NCBI GenBank assembly: GCA_003254885.1 | Contig: QANT01001349.1 | Span: 1 to 49,918, forward strand | DNA: 49,918 nt | Source: Purshia tridentata | Taxonomy: Eukaryota > Streptophyta > Magnoliopsida > Rosales > Rosaceae | Reading direction: 5' to 3' | In this document: positions 12,421-25,096 of the stretch, piece by piece | Position numbering within the stretch: position 1 is the stretch's first letter | Layout of the letters: each line of letters starts with the position of its first letter | Made by a program: the position numbers and the translations under genes | The notes under the pieces: model-generated | The model's input: only the letters and a program-made list of their open reading frames with translations | What the model was told of the DNA's origin: nothing | The model's database searches: none

Positions 12421-12444
12421 CTCTCTCTCTCTCTCTCTCTCTCT
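12421..12444 (+). repeat. (CT)12 microsatellite in the 5' UTR of the GT14 gene
   Basis: There are twelve CT units on the plus strand, so the minus-strand transcript would carry (GA)12 about 110 bases before its start codon. GA/CT tracts are common in plant 5' leaders and can affect expression. Confidence 0.9.
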
Positions 12445-12623
12445 GTTTCTGAGTGCTGTTGCTTGTTGCAGAGGGTAGAGCAATACTCAGTGGACTCACG
12501 GATACACAGAAAGAGAGAGACTTATTGGAAATTTGGAAAGGGAACGGAAATGGTTGGCTGTAACGCTGTTTCGGATCATTAATCAACGGCTACCAATTTT
12601 TTATTTTTTATTTTTGAGAAAAA

Positions 12624-12632
12624 TATATATAG
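12624..12632 (-). promoter_or_regulatory. Candidate TATA box for the GT14 gene
   Basis: The minus strand reads ACTATATATATTTT about 310 bases before the start codon. That position fits a 5' UTR of roughly 280 bases that includes the GA repeat. It is a motif match only. Confidence 0.35.
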
Positions 12633-13998
12633 TTTGTTTATAGGAATTATGAGTATGACTCACTCGAGTCTTATGTAATCATATTTAATTTAAATATCAA
12701 ATATACAAAACAAAATAAGACTTTTTTAGTTTATTTTATCAGTAATAAATTAACAATTGTACTATTTTTACTACATTTTTATATTATATTTCTCATACAA
12801 TTCTACGCGTCGTTAATTTTCAAATTTCAAGATTAAAAAATTTGAAAAATTTGAAAGGATTTCAATTTCGTTAAAAATTTAGACTTGAACAATTAAAACT
12901 TTTAATAAAATTTCGATAATTTTAATTCGATAGAATTTTGAGACCTAAAAAGATGTAAATTTGAAAGGAATTTAAAAATTTTATTTTGTTGCTTATCGGA
13001 CAAGAAAAATTTGCATCATCTTAAATTAATTATAGTTCATAAGATTTAATCTCAAAATCTTGTTTAATAAAGGAAGAACAAATATTATCTAGTAAACCAA
13101 ATGATCATTATTTTATCTTAAATCCTCTTAAAAATGTGAATATCAAAATGTAAGTTACTCTTGTGATCCAATTATTTGGTTCATACAGCTGAACCCTTTT
13201 CTTTGGAGATTCAATTGTATTTTTTGTTAGTAGTCTCTAATTAGTCTATTAATCACAATTCTTAATCAACTGCAATCAACTTAAACTTTTGCAAAAGAGA
13301 AGTTAGCAACTTTCTTCTATTATCGTTTCTTTTCACATTTTCTCTTCTTCAAATGTCATGTGGAGTCCAATTGCATTTAAAACTGAGTTTCTAATGTATT
13401 GAGGATTAACTTATATTTTTTATGGACTGACTAGGTATATTTGTTTCAGAAGATAACCCACAATGGTATCAAACTTTAGCTATACAAAGGTTGTGTACAG
13501 TTCCACAAGAAAAAGACACAAAAATGAGAAGCTGGTCACTCACTCACCCTTTATGATAATTTTCTCACTTAGAAAACAATAGCTTTAAACGACCAACCAA
13601 CAAAAAGTATGTACAAAATTTCAACCGAAATTTCAGGAAGACAATTCCCATACTTGCAGTCAAGACTACAGATGTCCACTTTCATGATATTCACCCCAAT
13701 TCCCAGATCCATTATTGAAGCCTACTTTGAAAATTATAAAAATTTACATGAAAAAACAATAGTGCTTACATAATTAACAACAATAAAGAAAGCTGATTAC
13801 AAGTTTACAACAATAACACATTGATCCCACTAATCTTATAATTTATTCCCTCCAACAATCAATTGATCCATCCTTGACAGTGCTACTGTGAAACTACTTT
13901 ATAATTGTGACAGTAACAAAAGCAATGTGATTGCACCCTCACAACAAAGCTCAATATGTACAGATCCAAAACAGCACACACCTCTACGAGAATTGAAG
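12633..13998. other. AT-rich spacer between GT14 promoter and IQD 3' end
   Basis: No gene is visible. Bases about 12830-13000 are repetitive A/T sequence with several AATTTGAAA and AAATTT runs. The last 150-300 bases before 13999 are likely the 3' UTR of the minus-strand IQD gene. Confidence 0.5.
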
Positions 13999-14503
13999 TT
14001 ACACATCAACAGCTTGCGGGACAGATTTTGAAGGGTTCGAGTCTCCTCTTCCACTGGGTTTTGATCGAGCCTTGATGGGTTTCTGAGAACTGGGCGTCCC
14101 TTTGACATTAGATCTAACAGGATGTTTGGCAGTTTGGGCAGCAAGACCTCCCCCTGATCAAACCAAATGAATAGTTAATGCTGGTACCCTAAAAGGTTGG
14201 AAATATAAATCATTGTGCATTGCTTGAATTACAATGCAATGTTGCAGACAGGACCATTGGGGATATGACAACCCTTGGATATATGCTTATTCTAGAAACA
14301 GATATGCTTATCTGAAGGCGTGCACATTTGCATGGAATAGGATAAGCCTGATAGTAACTTTATATTTTAATCGAGAAAAGCCTGAATATACAGCTAAATT
14401 CAAGAGAAAATAGCATTGTGGCATCATTGCAGAACAGGCTAGTCCCTTTCCAAGTATGCAAAATTAGGGGAAAAATGGCTACATGCACACAAATACAGAG
14501 AGC

Positions 14504-14535
<32 letters not shown>

Positions 14536-17500
14536 CTGACCGCTATTAGGCAGAGACAACCGCTTCTTTGCCTGTTTATGTGACTCTGTGGATCTCTCTT
14601 TTGGATTACTATGGGATCTTGAAGTAATACCAGGTTTTGAGTTTCTTTCTACAATTGGATCTTCCAAACATGGCTTGGACTTTGGCTTCCCAAATTGAGT
14701 GTTGGATGCCTCCAACATGTCTGCCGACTTACTCGGAGAAGAATTACAGCCATCAGAATGGAAGGGAACAGATTTTTGACTTGATAGATTTGATTGAACA
14801 TTTGATGAAATAGGTTTCTTGCCGGCAGATTTTAAATGGGTTTTGTTGCCATTCTTATCATCAGCTGATTCATTTTCATGTACCATTACTCCATCTCTAA
14901 GATTAATATCTAGAAAGCGGTTCTCCCAGGGACGCACAGCCATCCATCTTTCCAACCAGTTCCACCCCCAACTGCTTTTATCTGGCTCGAATCCAGAGAG
15001 AGCTGGCTGCTGTCTTGATCCAGCCTGCCACTGCAGAAAAGAAAATTGTATGTGTAAGCCCGTGGATGTGTAAACACTACTCATTATAGAACCCGGGACA
15101 AGCGTACGTGTGCATGTACATGTACATGTGTAAACCCACAACCAATCAGTCGGTCTGACACCCTTTTAGTGCCTCGGGATTAAAAATGAATAGAACTTTT
15201 ACCTAGGTTTTTTACTGAAACCTGGGATTTTTTGGGACTTTCTGGTAATCTACTTTTGATTTTATGAAACTCAGTTGTCTTGTAATTTACAAACCACACA
15301 ATGATACACGATTCCATAATGAAATGAATTCTAAAAGTAGCCAGCCCCGCATCAAATGAATTTTATCCACTTGAAATTTCTAAAAGAGTACCACAAATGA
15401 GATGAATTGATGAATTAATTTCATTTGAAATGGATTTTTTTATTTTATATATTCATTTGTTTTCAAACACTGTTATTGTTAAATTTATCATAAGAACATA
15501 ATATCATATTAAGGCTCAGAATTCTAATCCAAAACTACCATTTCGCACTCCAGACAAGCATGATCCGACACTTCAGTTCCTCCTTTTATGTCAGAGTGTT
15601 GGTGTTAGTATTTCCTCATTAATCTTCCTTTTATGCAATTCACAATAAAATTCACCCCATGCAACAAAAAAAGAGAAAGAAATAGAAACACATACACATA
15701 CACACATAAGAAACAAAATGCTGCTTCATAAAACTCAACACAGCTTTATCATGTTTCACCTGATGGGCAAGAGCATATGCCATGGCTCTCTCACGCTTAG
15801 CCGCAGCCTCCTGCCTCTTCAACAGCTTAGCCTGAATTTCTTGAACGGATCCTACACTGTCACACCACCCTTCCTGCACCACAGTCAGTAGCAATATGAA
15901 GCAGACAACAAGCCCATCCAAATCTGGGATGCTAATGGGAAGCAAGTATGGAAGGTAATCAGAGATGTATTTCGGTAAGAGATAATATCACATAACAGCA
16001 TTTGATAAGCTAAGCAGTGTTATTGTCATCTTTACAAGTCATTGGATCTTGTTTATATAATACAGAAGAATTAACAGCTTCACAGTGCTACATCAGCAGA
16101 TTTAATTGCCTACTTTTGGAATTATTATTACTAGCAATCTTTTCCATCCTCCTTGACTCCTTAGGCATAGGGAACATTGATAAGAAATACGCATAAAGTT
16201 TCAAGCAGAATATCAATTACTAAGCTTCACCACCTTAATAGAGCATACATTACAGAAATCATCAAGAAGACCCACACACCAATGTTAGACATGGGCATAG
16301 GCATAGGACCTAGGGTTTCATTTAGTTTCCTTTATTGAAGAGATTTTATTTGGTTTCCTTTATTGTAGGATTTTATTTGGTTGTAGTTTCCTTTTAGGTT
16401 TGATTTTAGTTTCCTTTTGAGTTTGGTTTGGCCTCTATAAATAGGTCATGATGTAACTACATCATACTTAAAATTATATGGGTCCACTTAGATGATGATG
16501 TGTCATCTTTTTATTGGTTTGTGTACCACATCAACATGATGGACGTGGTATGTATCAAAGACTTTATCCTCGTGTAGACAGACTTCAATTGATTAATTTT
16601 GAGATACTAAAAGCCTTGTTTCCCTTCTAACTTCTTTCTCTTCCTTCCTCTCTGTTCTTTTTTCTCTTTCTCCCACTCTTTCTTTCACTCCCCCTGTTTC
16701 CTAATAGTCCTACTGCCCTCCTACATCAATATCACCATGGAACTTGTCTCTTCTCTAGCATCAAACCTGATATACTTAATGTCTGAGCCACACTTAAAGA
16801 AACCAACATAGACATAAAAGGTAGAATCTAAAATAGAATAACACTAACAGCCAGATGGCCTACAAGCCTAATTAAGCTGAGCCTACCCTGTGTTGCCCTC
16901 CACCTTGACTTGCAAAGCAATATTTTTGGGGCCTCAGCTGGATCTTGACTTATGTGAAAATTTTCGAGTAACCACAAGCCTAAGATACACCATGCTGTTA
17001 TCGAGTACCTTAATTTTCTTTATGTAAAAAGTTTTTGATTGAGAGATTGATTTGGGTATATTCTAACTTCTCCTAGTTCTAGGTTACTGTGTTTAAAGTT
17101 ACTTGAAATGAAAATAAATACTGTGCAGCAATTATAATATTAAGAAGAATCAAGTTGCTGACAAGTTACATTGTTTTAACATTAATGAAGTAGCTTACAA
17201 GTCAATATTTCAGTATGGTAAGGTTTATCATGTAAGCATTAGGATGCTATGGAAAGTAGTTTAAGTTTGCAGGCTTCCTCATTCCTTTGCTCCTTCTAAT
17301 CTCCTCATATAGATTTATTCTTTTGTTCTTCAAAACCCTGTTCTTGAATGTTGTCACTCCTCTATTTTCACCTTCTGATAATTGCTTAATATAAATTCGA
17401 ACCACTTAATCAATAAAAATTCTAACCATTTAATCAGGTTATTGTCCTCATCCTACAGAACTAAACCTCTTATATCTTTTCTCTAAGCCTTTCGCAATCT

Positions 17501-20500
17501 CGATGCAATCCAAAGTGGTTCCAAAACCTTGAAACTAGGCCAGTTGGAGGTTAAAGTACTTCAATTATCTGGTACAATTATCTTAGCTTCCTGCACGCTA
17601 CCCATGAGTGTGGGAAAATTATAAAACAGCCATTTTAGAATGCAAAAGGCTAAATGAGGACTGCTAATAGCATTACGCATAAATAAAAAATCAACAAAAT
17701 AGGAAAATCAAGCAATGATTCCATCTAAACACAGCATAGCATCAGTGTAATTAGTATATATAAAACCAAGAAGCTATTAGCCACTACTGCTTACTTCTAT
17801 TTCACGGACGTGAGCCTCATTTGCAAGTTGTTGCTGAAGTCTCTGTTCTGCCGTTTGACTTTCCAATGCCAGACGAACTCGCCTTGCTCGCACACGAGCC
17901 TGAACTCTAACTAAAGCTTGCATACAGCGAAGAGTTATTGCAGCTTGTTTTCTCACAGCATGGCCTCTGACAAGGGCTTGAAGTCTTACCAATCCTTTTA
18001 AAGCTCGAAGAGCTCTTCTAGCCTGATGTATAAATATATATCACCAAAAGATTATAATCTGATAACAGTTTCAAAAGCAAAATACAAATAGGATATGGAC
18101 AAGCATAAAATGTAACAACTCTTTAAAGTGCAAACTGCATGAAAATGTACTAGATTCCTAGCAGATTGCAGAGCACAAAGCTTCCTTAAAAGCGTTCTCA
18201 AACAATATTCATTCCCACTTTTCCTCTTCTACTAGGGGCTTGACAATGTGCCACTCCAACTATCCAAGTCGGGAAAGTAAACCAACTCTGAGTTGTTAAA
18301 CAAAGACATTCTTGGCGTGGTTGGTTTACAGAATAAAGTTATGCAACCATACATGCAGTGGTATGCAAAACCAAAGACCCCTGCCAATTTTTAATGGAGC
18401 ACATTTGTCTGATCAGAAAGAAAGCTAAGCAAATAAGCAGTATTGCAATTTACTTAGGGATGTCTAAGCAGGTAACAACTATCCACCAATCCTCCCAATC
18501 TAATTTGTGCCCCATTTCCCACGACTACATGAAGGTAATGATAGAAATAACTGATGCCTTTTGAAATTTCTTTCCAAAGACTCCAACATGAACCCCTAAC
18601 CTAACTATTAGAGTCTCACCTATTAGCATATGGCCCATAAGTCCACTATATTGTTCATAAATTTACATTTTTAAACGATTATTCATGCATATATTGTTAA
18701 TAATTTTTATAATTCACTTTTATTAATTTATTTTTTATAGGAAACAGAACAAGAACAAGTATATTAATAAAAGGGTATCTTAATAATATCATATGTTGAC
18801 TTTATAAATTTGAAAAATAGGCTTGCTAATAATGCTTTAGTTACATTTTAAATGAAGTGAAAAATGATTTAAGACCTCACTGAAAAGAGAAAAAAAACAG
18901 TTCTACAAAACAATTCTGTAGTCACCGTAGTCCTTAGTTTCTTTACTTCACAACAAACTATTCCTACCACACAACTAAAAGTGACTCTTCGAGCCAGCTT
19001 AATACCAATCTGGCACCAAGTCTAGGTGGCTTTTAGTTTATCAATTTGTACACAATTGAAGACACAACCTGAAGCAGATTGCTCAACACAAACCATTCCA
19101 GTTGTTTAGGTCTTAATCCTAACATATGCAAGAGCTTAGATAGCCACAGAATTAGTGGAAGAAACCTTATAAGGTAGAACAACTTTCTTATAGTAAACCC
19201 ATACAGTATAGATAAGGCTGAAGTTCAATAAAATTATATTGTGTCATAGTAAGTGAGACAGAGGCCTTGTAATTTGGCCATCTTTTATTGATATCAGGAA
19301 TATATGTTTTCATTCCCAGGACTGTCAAATATTTCCTTTCATTGAACTTACCACATCATAATATGTCTTACCTAAGAAGTCATTTAGCCACTCTCATCTG
19401 ATGGAGAGGATAAAGATTCCAAAAAATTATTAATTTCTTTCATGTTTTTGCTTTAACTCCCAGGATCTCCCAATATATTTCCTTACCTCATCTATCGCTC
19501 AGATGGTAGTCTAAAGCAGCATGTGATATCAGAAATTATAAAGTATATGAAATTCTGGAATTTTAAAACTCTAGCAATAACATGTTACCACAATTCCAAG
19601 TTCTAGTTTGTCTTCTTGTCTGTCCTGTGCAAGTGTGCATAACGATTCCTCAAAACTTTCATTATCTCTCTTCATTATATTACTCCTTAATCATTAGAGG
19701 ATGTCTTAAATCCAATATCCTTAACAACTTAAATGCTTGACTGACAAAGCATATTTAGTGTTACAGCATACAGCATAGACATCTAGAAAGAGGAGTCTGA
19801 ATTTAATCCATTTGGAAAAGTTAAACTTCCCCAGTAACCGATACAAATAATATGTTAGGTGCTGACCAAGTGAAACTAAATATGATAAGAAAAATTCAAT
19901 ACCAGAAATCCACGAAAGGCTGTTTGGATGCGTGTGGCAGCCCATTCTTCTCTCACATTCTGCTCACTTTGTGCTTCGTTTTGTTGTAGTGAACTGGAAG
20001 GATAATCCACAGTGTCTCGGTTTAATTGAGTATTGGCATCTCCAACTGGTGGAGTAGCATTGGCATCAAACTCGCATTGAACTCTATCTGAATCAATCTC
20101 AATGGAATGCTTTCTCCTGTGCCGAAACTTGTTAGCAGATGTTCTCTGCAATTGTTGAGAAACACGGAAATAATTCAGACAGGTTGATACTTATAACTAC
20201 AATGAATATAACCATATTCAATTTTTCTTAAGTTTCTCCAGTTGTTCATAGGCCAACTGAAGTCTGAAGGTTTCATAACTTTTTTACAAATATATTGTAC
20301 ATTCATTGGGGCGGTAGTGGAGGAGATTTGGGGAAGAATTAGATTACGATCGTCTCTTTGGCTTTGGTTGCTGAGAATTCAGGGAGCCTTAATTTTCTGC
20401 TTTTATTTGGATTGGAAAGCAGCTGCATGTTGATGTTTTAGATAGGTGCTGTTTTCCTGTCGTATATGGAAAGTCAATCTTTATTTTAGATTCTCGCTAT

Positions 20501-22295
20501 ACTGTCGAAGTCAATTCCTTACCATTGATTGCCTCAAGGTTTTTTTGGATTAATGAAGTTTTTTTTCTCTTTTTTTGTTTTCAGCGCATACTGTTACCAT
20601 TGTTCCCAAAAGTATGTAATAAGAATTGGACTACTATTTTATATTCTAACACTTCTTCTCATGTGGGGCCTCTCCTCACCACTAGAGAACCCAACATGCG
20701 GACTAGAACCCAACATGCGGACTACAACATAAATTGATAGGTTGTACCTGTACAGATTTGAACTTAAAATCTCCCACCATAATACCATAGTAGAGTTTTT
20801 ATGGTTTACAACTGTACTCAAAAGCATAGGCTATTAGGAGGTGCATTAAGTTTTGCTTTTTATTCTAACATACACAATTATTAATCTTTTAACAGCTGCA
20901 CTATATTTCTAGTGTGTATATATGACCAAACAAATGTACTTTTTCAATAATAGGAAAATGTTTTCCACCATTCCTAAATCACCCACCACACCAAACACAC
21001 CCCCCCACCCAAAAAAAAAACAGTTATAAAGATAGGTAAAAGATTACTGCAAAATGACAGAATTAAATCTCTCTTAAAAAATAAATTAAAAAAATGTACA
21101 TTTGCCAAAGTAATTAACACAAATTCCTCCACTATACTTTTAACTGTGGACAAACACAAATTACATAGCTCCTACAGAGCCTATACTAGTAACAAAAAGA
21201 AAACCTTTGATAAAGTTCAAATGGAAAACCTCATATAACCTCCACTTCCCTACTGTTCGCTACGTTTTGCTTTTTTCATGAGCAAACTCAAATTATTTAA
21301 CCCCAACAGAGCCCTATAACTAGTAACCAAAAAAGGGTCATTTAGATAAAAGGACAAATCAGGACCCCTAAGCACCAGTTGATCCAACAAGAAGATTTTT
21401 TCCCTTGCAGTTATGTTTTTAGTTTGGGGCATTGTATTAACAGTAACATTTGTAACTGTTACTCAGTTTGAACTGACAATCATGTTGAAGTTTACATCTG
21501 AAAAATTAATACACTAGTACAAAAAAATTAATGTAGGCAGTCTATAAAAACCATTCGCATGCTCAGTTACACTACTATCACTGAGTCACAGTTACTTTAA
21601 TTCAGTAATAGGTGGTCCTACTTAAAACTGCACCACACTCTACAAAATATTTACGTGTGGAAGCAAGGAATAAAAACTTTAAGCAAATTTTAAGGAAAAA
21701 CTATGCCTGACGATGTTTTTTTTCTTTGATAATTTTCTTATTAAAAAATAATAATAAATAAATAAATAAAACTTCTAACAAAAAGAAAGGCTCTGATGAA
21801 AGGAAAAATAAAAGATAATCTTTACTTGAGGTGGATAACTCAAGTCCTTTACTGCCAAGAATTCAGGCTTTATATTTACACAAGCTTTACCCAAGGAACC
21901 CATATATCTTCAAGCACATGGGAGTGGTTCAATACAACATTAAAGAGCAAACTATATACAATTTTCATAAGAGCAACTAATAACGCATATGCTAAATTCT
22001 CAAAAACAATTTAAAATAACAGCCATGGAACTCATCTATACTTTTGGGATATCCTAGCACATTCTAACAAGATTAGGAAAAGAAAGTGATTGGAGGAGTG
22101 CTGATCCAATCTTGCAGGCTTGCAAGACGCCAGATAAACAAAAGAAAAAAGAGAAAAGGAATAACTAAATAAGTTATAGAAGACTAGGTATTGGAAAGAA
22201 ATGGTACCCACATTATCATCCTTCTCTGAAGGCTGCGACTTGTCTGATTTCTTGAAGCCAACCAATGCCTTAATCCATTTTCCCGAGACACCCAT
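13999..22295 (-). CDS. IQD5-like: IQD family calmodulin-binding, microtubule-associated protein (IQD5-like), 6 coding exons, 437 aa
   Basis: Coding exons on the minus strand: 22212-22295, 19903-20145, 18022-17795, 15873-15760, 15030-14541, 14153-13999. All join in frame and end in TAA. The protein starts [22 protein letters not shown] motif 1 centres on I101-Q102...R106-G107...R111, IQ2 on L123-Q124...R128-G129, and IQ3 on V149-Q150. The first IQ motif is split by an intron at residues 109/110, an IQD hallmark. [18 protein letters not shown] (about 244-261) is also diagnostic. The C-terminal third is Ser/Lys-rich and basic. The family scaffolds calmodulin and kinesin-light-chain-related proteins on cortical microtubules; Arabidopsis IQD5 shapes pavement cells. 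Similarity to IQD5 is judged from memory. The exon 1 donor is the weak GTGGGT, chosen because it keeps the frame. A 5' UTR exon probably ends at 23479. Confidence 0.93.
14509..14535 (+). repeat. (AG)13 microsatellite directly beside an IQD splice donor
   Basis: In transcript sense this is a (CT)n tract that starts 5-6 bases after the donor GTCAGT of IQD intron 5 (donor at 14540-14539). Confidence 0.9.
16283..16735 (+). mobile_element. Probable decayed LTR fragment (solo-LTR-like) in IQD intron 3
   Basis: The block starts TGTTAGACATGGGCATAGG and contains repeated TTTATTTGGTTTCCTTTA-type motifs. It has a TATA-like GCCTCTATAAATAGGTC at about 16432-16448 and then a CT-rich leader (about 16615-16700). 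This order is typical of plant Copia-type LTRs. The 3' boundary and a target-site duplication could not be fixed; accaa precedes the start but no exact copy was found at the end. No gag or pol coding remains. Confidence 0.45.
20640..20860 (+). repeat. Transposon-derived patch with a perfect 19-bp tandem duplication, in IQD intron 1
   Basis: GAACCCAACATGCGGACTA occurs twice in a row (20687-20705 and 20706-20724). The following text, GATTTGAACTTAAAATCTCC and CCATAATACCATAGTAGAG, resembles sequences often seen in plant LTR elements. The element class is undetermined. Confidence 0.5.
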
Positions 22296-24126
22296 GGTGA
22301 CAGTCACTTTAGCTCAAACAAATATAGACCTGCCAAGGGAAAGTTTTGGCAAATATGTTGTAACTACACAATTGATACTTATTGATTATAATATTACTTA
22401 GCAGCAAACACAAAAAACACACTGAGAGAATGGATCATTTGGCTTCACCATAATTTTCCTACACATCTGAAAGGTTGAAATAAAAAATTGTAGAAAGTCA
22501 AAAGACAACAAATACTCAATCCCCCGATCTCTCACCTATCAGTATGGACCTCCAACCAAGGAACTATTGCTACCGTAGAGCAGTCACTTCAGCAAAAGTG
22601 AATATGCCAGAAGTACCAACCCCAAATTCCATTCAACCTCCTCATTTCTTGTACGCTTCAAGAGATAAATACCTATCAAATTCATAGAACCATCATAATA
22701 TGAAGACAGGAACTTCAAAAAAATTGCAGAGCCATGTAAAAGTGCGCATGACACAAGATCAAAGAAAAAAACAGAACTGAATTTAGTTTTTACCATGGTC
22801 CATAAACACTAACTCTTAAGAAGAGCTTCCATATTCAAATTTAAGAAAATGGAATTTAATCCCATGTACGCAATGTGAACTGTCCTTAGACCCATGTCCA
22901 AGTAATATTACATTATAGAAACTTATGATATGACTTAAAACAGTTACTGTCATAAGGTACAGATCCTGTAACTTACACAACGAAGAGTCCAAGACTGGAT
23001 GTACACAAATGGTGTAACGAAAATTCTCACTTTCCAACTCAAATTGCTTAATTACATCCCACATGGACTATTTAATGGACTATTTAGATAAAAGGAATTA
23101 TGGAAAGTTCATTTAAAACCCAAGAAGCTCAAAAAAGCTACTATATCACAGACAGCCAATCATTTTCATTAAAAGCACATCGTTAATGGAAACCCAATTA
23201 ACCACCCAACTGCATAAAACCTTCCAAACTCATATTCGAATCAACCAAAGCCACTTTGAAGACCTACTAAGCAACCCCAATAAACAAAACCTCCAGACCC
23301 TCAATTCCAAATTACCAAAATTCCAAATTTTCCAACAAATTGAACCAAACTCCCAAAAAATATCACAAAGAAGGAAGAAAGCCACAAATGCAGTACTGAT
23401 AAAAGAACAAAAATTGATAGAATTGGGCAGTGAAACCATGCAGATCCACAGATCATGAGCTTAAGAAGCTCAATTCACCTGAAAGGCCGAAACTTCCAAC
23501 ACACAAACACAGAAAAAGCAGTCAAGAAAGACTTAGTTGACTGAACTTCAAGAGAAAAGTGGTAGATACCATGATCTATCAAGGGTTCAAATTGGTCAAA
23601 ACCTCAGTCAAGCCTTCTCCTTTTAAATCCTTTCTCAGCTCAATTCAACTATTGGAGCATCGGGTTTTGGTTTGCTTTGCTTCAAAAGCTCTGCTGCTGC
23701 AGTTCGCGAGCTGAATGTGAAAAAATCATAAAAAAAGGCCCGGCAGAGAGAGTGAGGACCGGGCATCGGCTAATGTACACCGGGAGATTGTTGGAACTTC
23801 TTTTCAGCATACGACGTCGTATAGCTGGTTTTGGCTGAGACACACTGCTTTGGTCGTGTCGTTGTCAGTTGTCACGCATGAGGGTTGAGAGTCAATCACG
23901 GGACTATTGATTGGTTGACCCCACTTTTACCGGTTTAAAGGGGTGCTTTTTCCCATTGCGCACGTTAGTATTTACCCCACCTCATGCGAAAATTAATATT
24001 GAAACTTCAAAAAAGCACCTTTGTTAAAGGGAAGATTAGTTAAATTAAAGGTGAAATATTTTCATTTATGTCTTCCTAGTTCTTTCCTCCTCCTTACACT
24101 TAAAAATGAATATTGAAAAATGATAT
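22296..24126. other. IQD 5' UTR intron, untranslated first exon and promoter
   Basis: On the minus strand a donor CAG|GTGAAT sits at 23479/23478, downstream of a CT-rich leader (about 23480-23740). This suggests a non-coding first exon and an intron of about 1.15 kb before the coding ATG at 22295. The exact acceptor is unclear (candidates near 22310-22340). Sequence above 23750 is GC-richer and looks like promoter. No other gene is seen. Confidence 0.5.
23809..23822. promoter_or_regulatory. Perfect 14-bp palindrome ATACGACGTCGTAT, candidate bZIP site
   Basis: The sequence is its own reverse complement and is centred on GACGTC, the C-box core bound by plant bZIP factors. It lies just upstream of the inferred IQD untranslated first exon. 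Binding is inferred from the motif alone. Confidence 0.45.
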
Positions 24127-24486
24127 TACTATCATTTTGCTCAATAGTGAATTGCACTTATATTAGTTGGCTACGTTATATTCTTAATTTAAAAAATTAA
24201 TGTACTTGACTTTTTAATTTTACCAATTGAGATAATTTCGTCAAATCACTCACTTTTCATTTAAAGCTTCGTTTACACAAAATCAAATACACAATTTAAA
24301 AGGTTCTTAATAAGGAAACAAATGATAGTTACGTACCTATAACTTGTATCAATTATCAAGCAAATTGACGGAATTACTTCAAATTGACAAAATTAAAAAC
24401 TCAAGTACTTTATTTCTTAAATTAGAAGTTTGGAGAGTAAACTGATACAAGTGCATAATCTGTAAAGTAAAATGACAATTATCCTT
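24127..24486. mobile_element. MITE with about 120-bp imperfect inverted arms
   Basis: The left arm reads TATCATTTTGCT...GCACTTATATTAGTT and then TACTTGACTTTTTAATTTT...CGTCAA. The right arm in reverse complement reads TGTCATTTTACT...GCACTTGTATCAGTT and then TACTTGAGTTTTTAATTTT...CGTCAA. The arms flank a loop of about 115 bp with no coding potential. A related single arm occurs at 48765-48890. Confidence 0.75.
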
Positions 24487-25096
24487 TGAAAAATATAATT
24501 TTGACTTAAATACACTTTTGATCCACAAATTTTGTCATGTTTCTCAACGTGGTCCACTAATTATAAAAAAAAAAAAGTGATATACGTCCATGAACTTTAC
24601 AGTTTAAACCGAGAAAGGAACGGAGGTGGCACATGACCATTGACCACTTTGTGAGGGGTATTTATGTCTTTCCAGACCCCTCTAACCTAAGGAACCAGTT
24701 CCCTTTCATATTCTTGGCTTCTATCCATTTCCCTCCAATCCCACCAACTTTCCTGCCATTTAAACTCGAGTTCCCAAAAGCCACCAAATCTGATGGTAAT
24801 TATGTCATGGAGTTGAGATTTTTTGAAGGGGGCTTTGTGGGTGAAGCTAGGAAATCAGTTTAGAAACATCTAGGAATTTGAGAGGGTTTTGAAGTAATAA
24901 AGAAGATGGAGCCAACAAAGAACAGCTTGGAACTATCTGAATCCAAGGAGAAGATTCACTGCATGTCTAATAAATCAAAGAGTTTTTTGTTTTTTTTTTA
25001 TTTTTTTATGAGAAATTAAAAGTCTCATACTTGGTTGTTGATTTCATTTTTTTTCTTCTTGTGGTGTGTGAGTGATCGATCCAAACAAGTGATTCC
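24487..25096. other. Spacer and possible promoter/leader of the 40-residue ORF
   Basis: Bases about 24495-24620 resemble another worn MITE arm (TTTGATCCACAAATTTTGTC, with a loose inverse near 24575-24600). Bases 24633-24980 hold open but low-complexity frames that I do not accept as genes. A T-rich run ending in GTGTGTGAG at 25072 could be a splice acceptor just upstream of the short ORF. Confidence 0.35.

Noticed and set aside
12121..12582. 153-residue plus-strand frame over the 5' part of the GT14 gene, and several other long plus-strand frames at 11534-12404
   Set aside because: They are antisense shadows of the GC-rich GT14 exon; composition is Arg/Gly/Trp-rich and they match no family.
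24633..24863. 76-residue plus-strand frame upstream of the short membrane ORF
   Set aside because: Pro/Phe-rich with no family look; more likely promoter or leader sequence.
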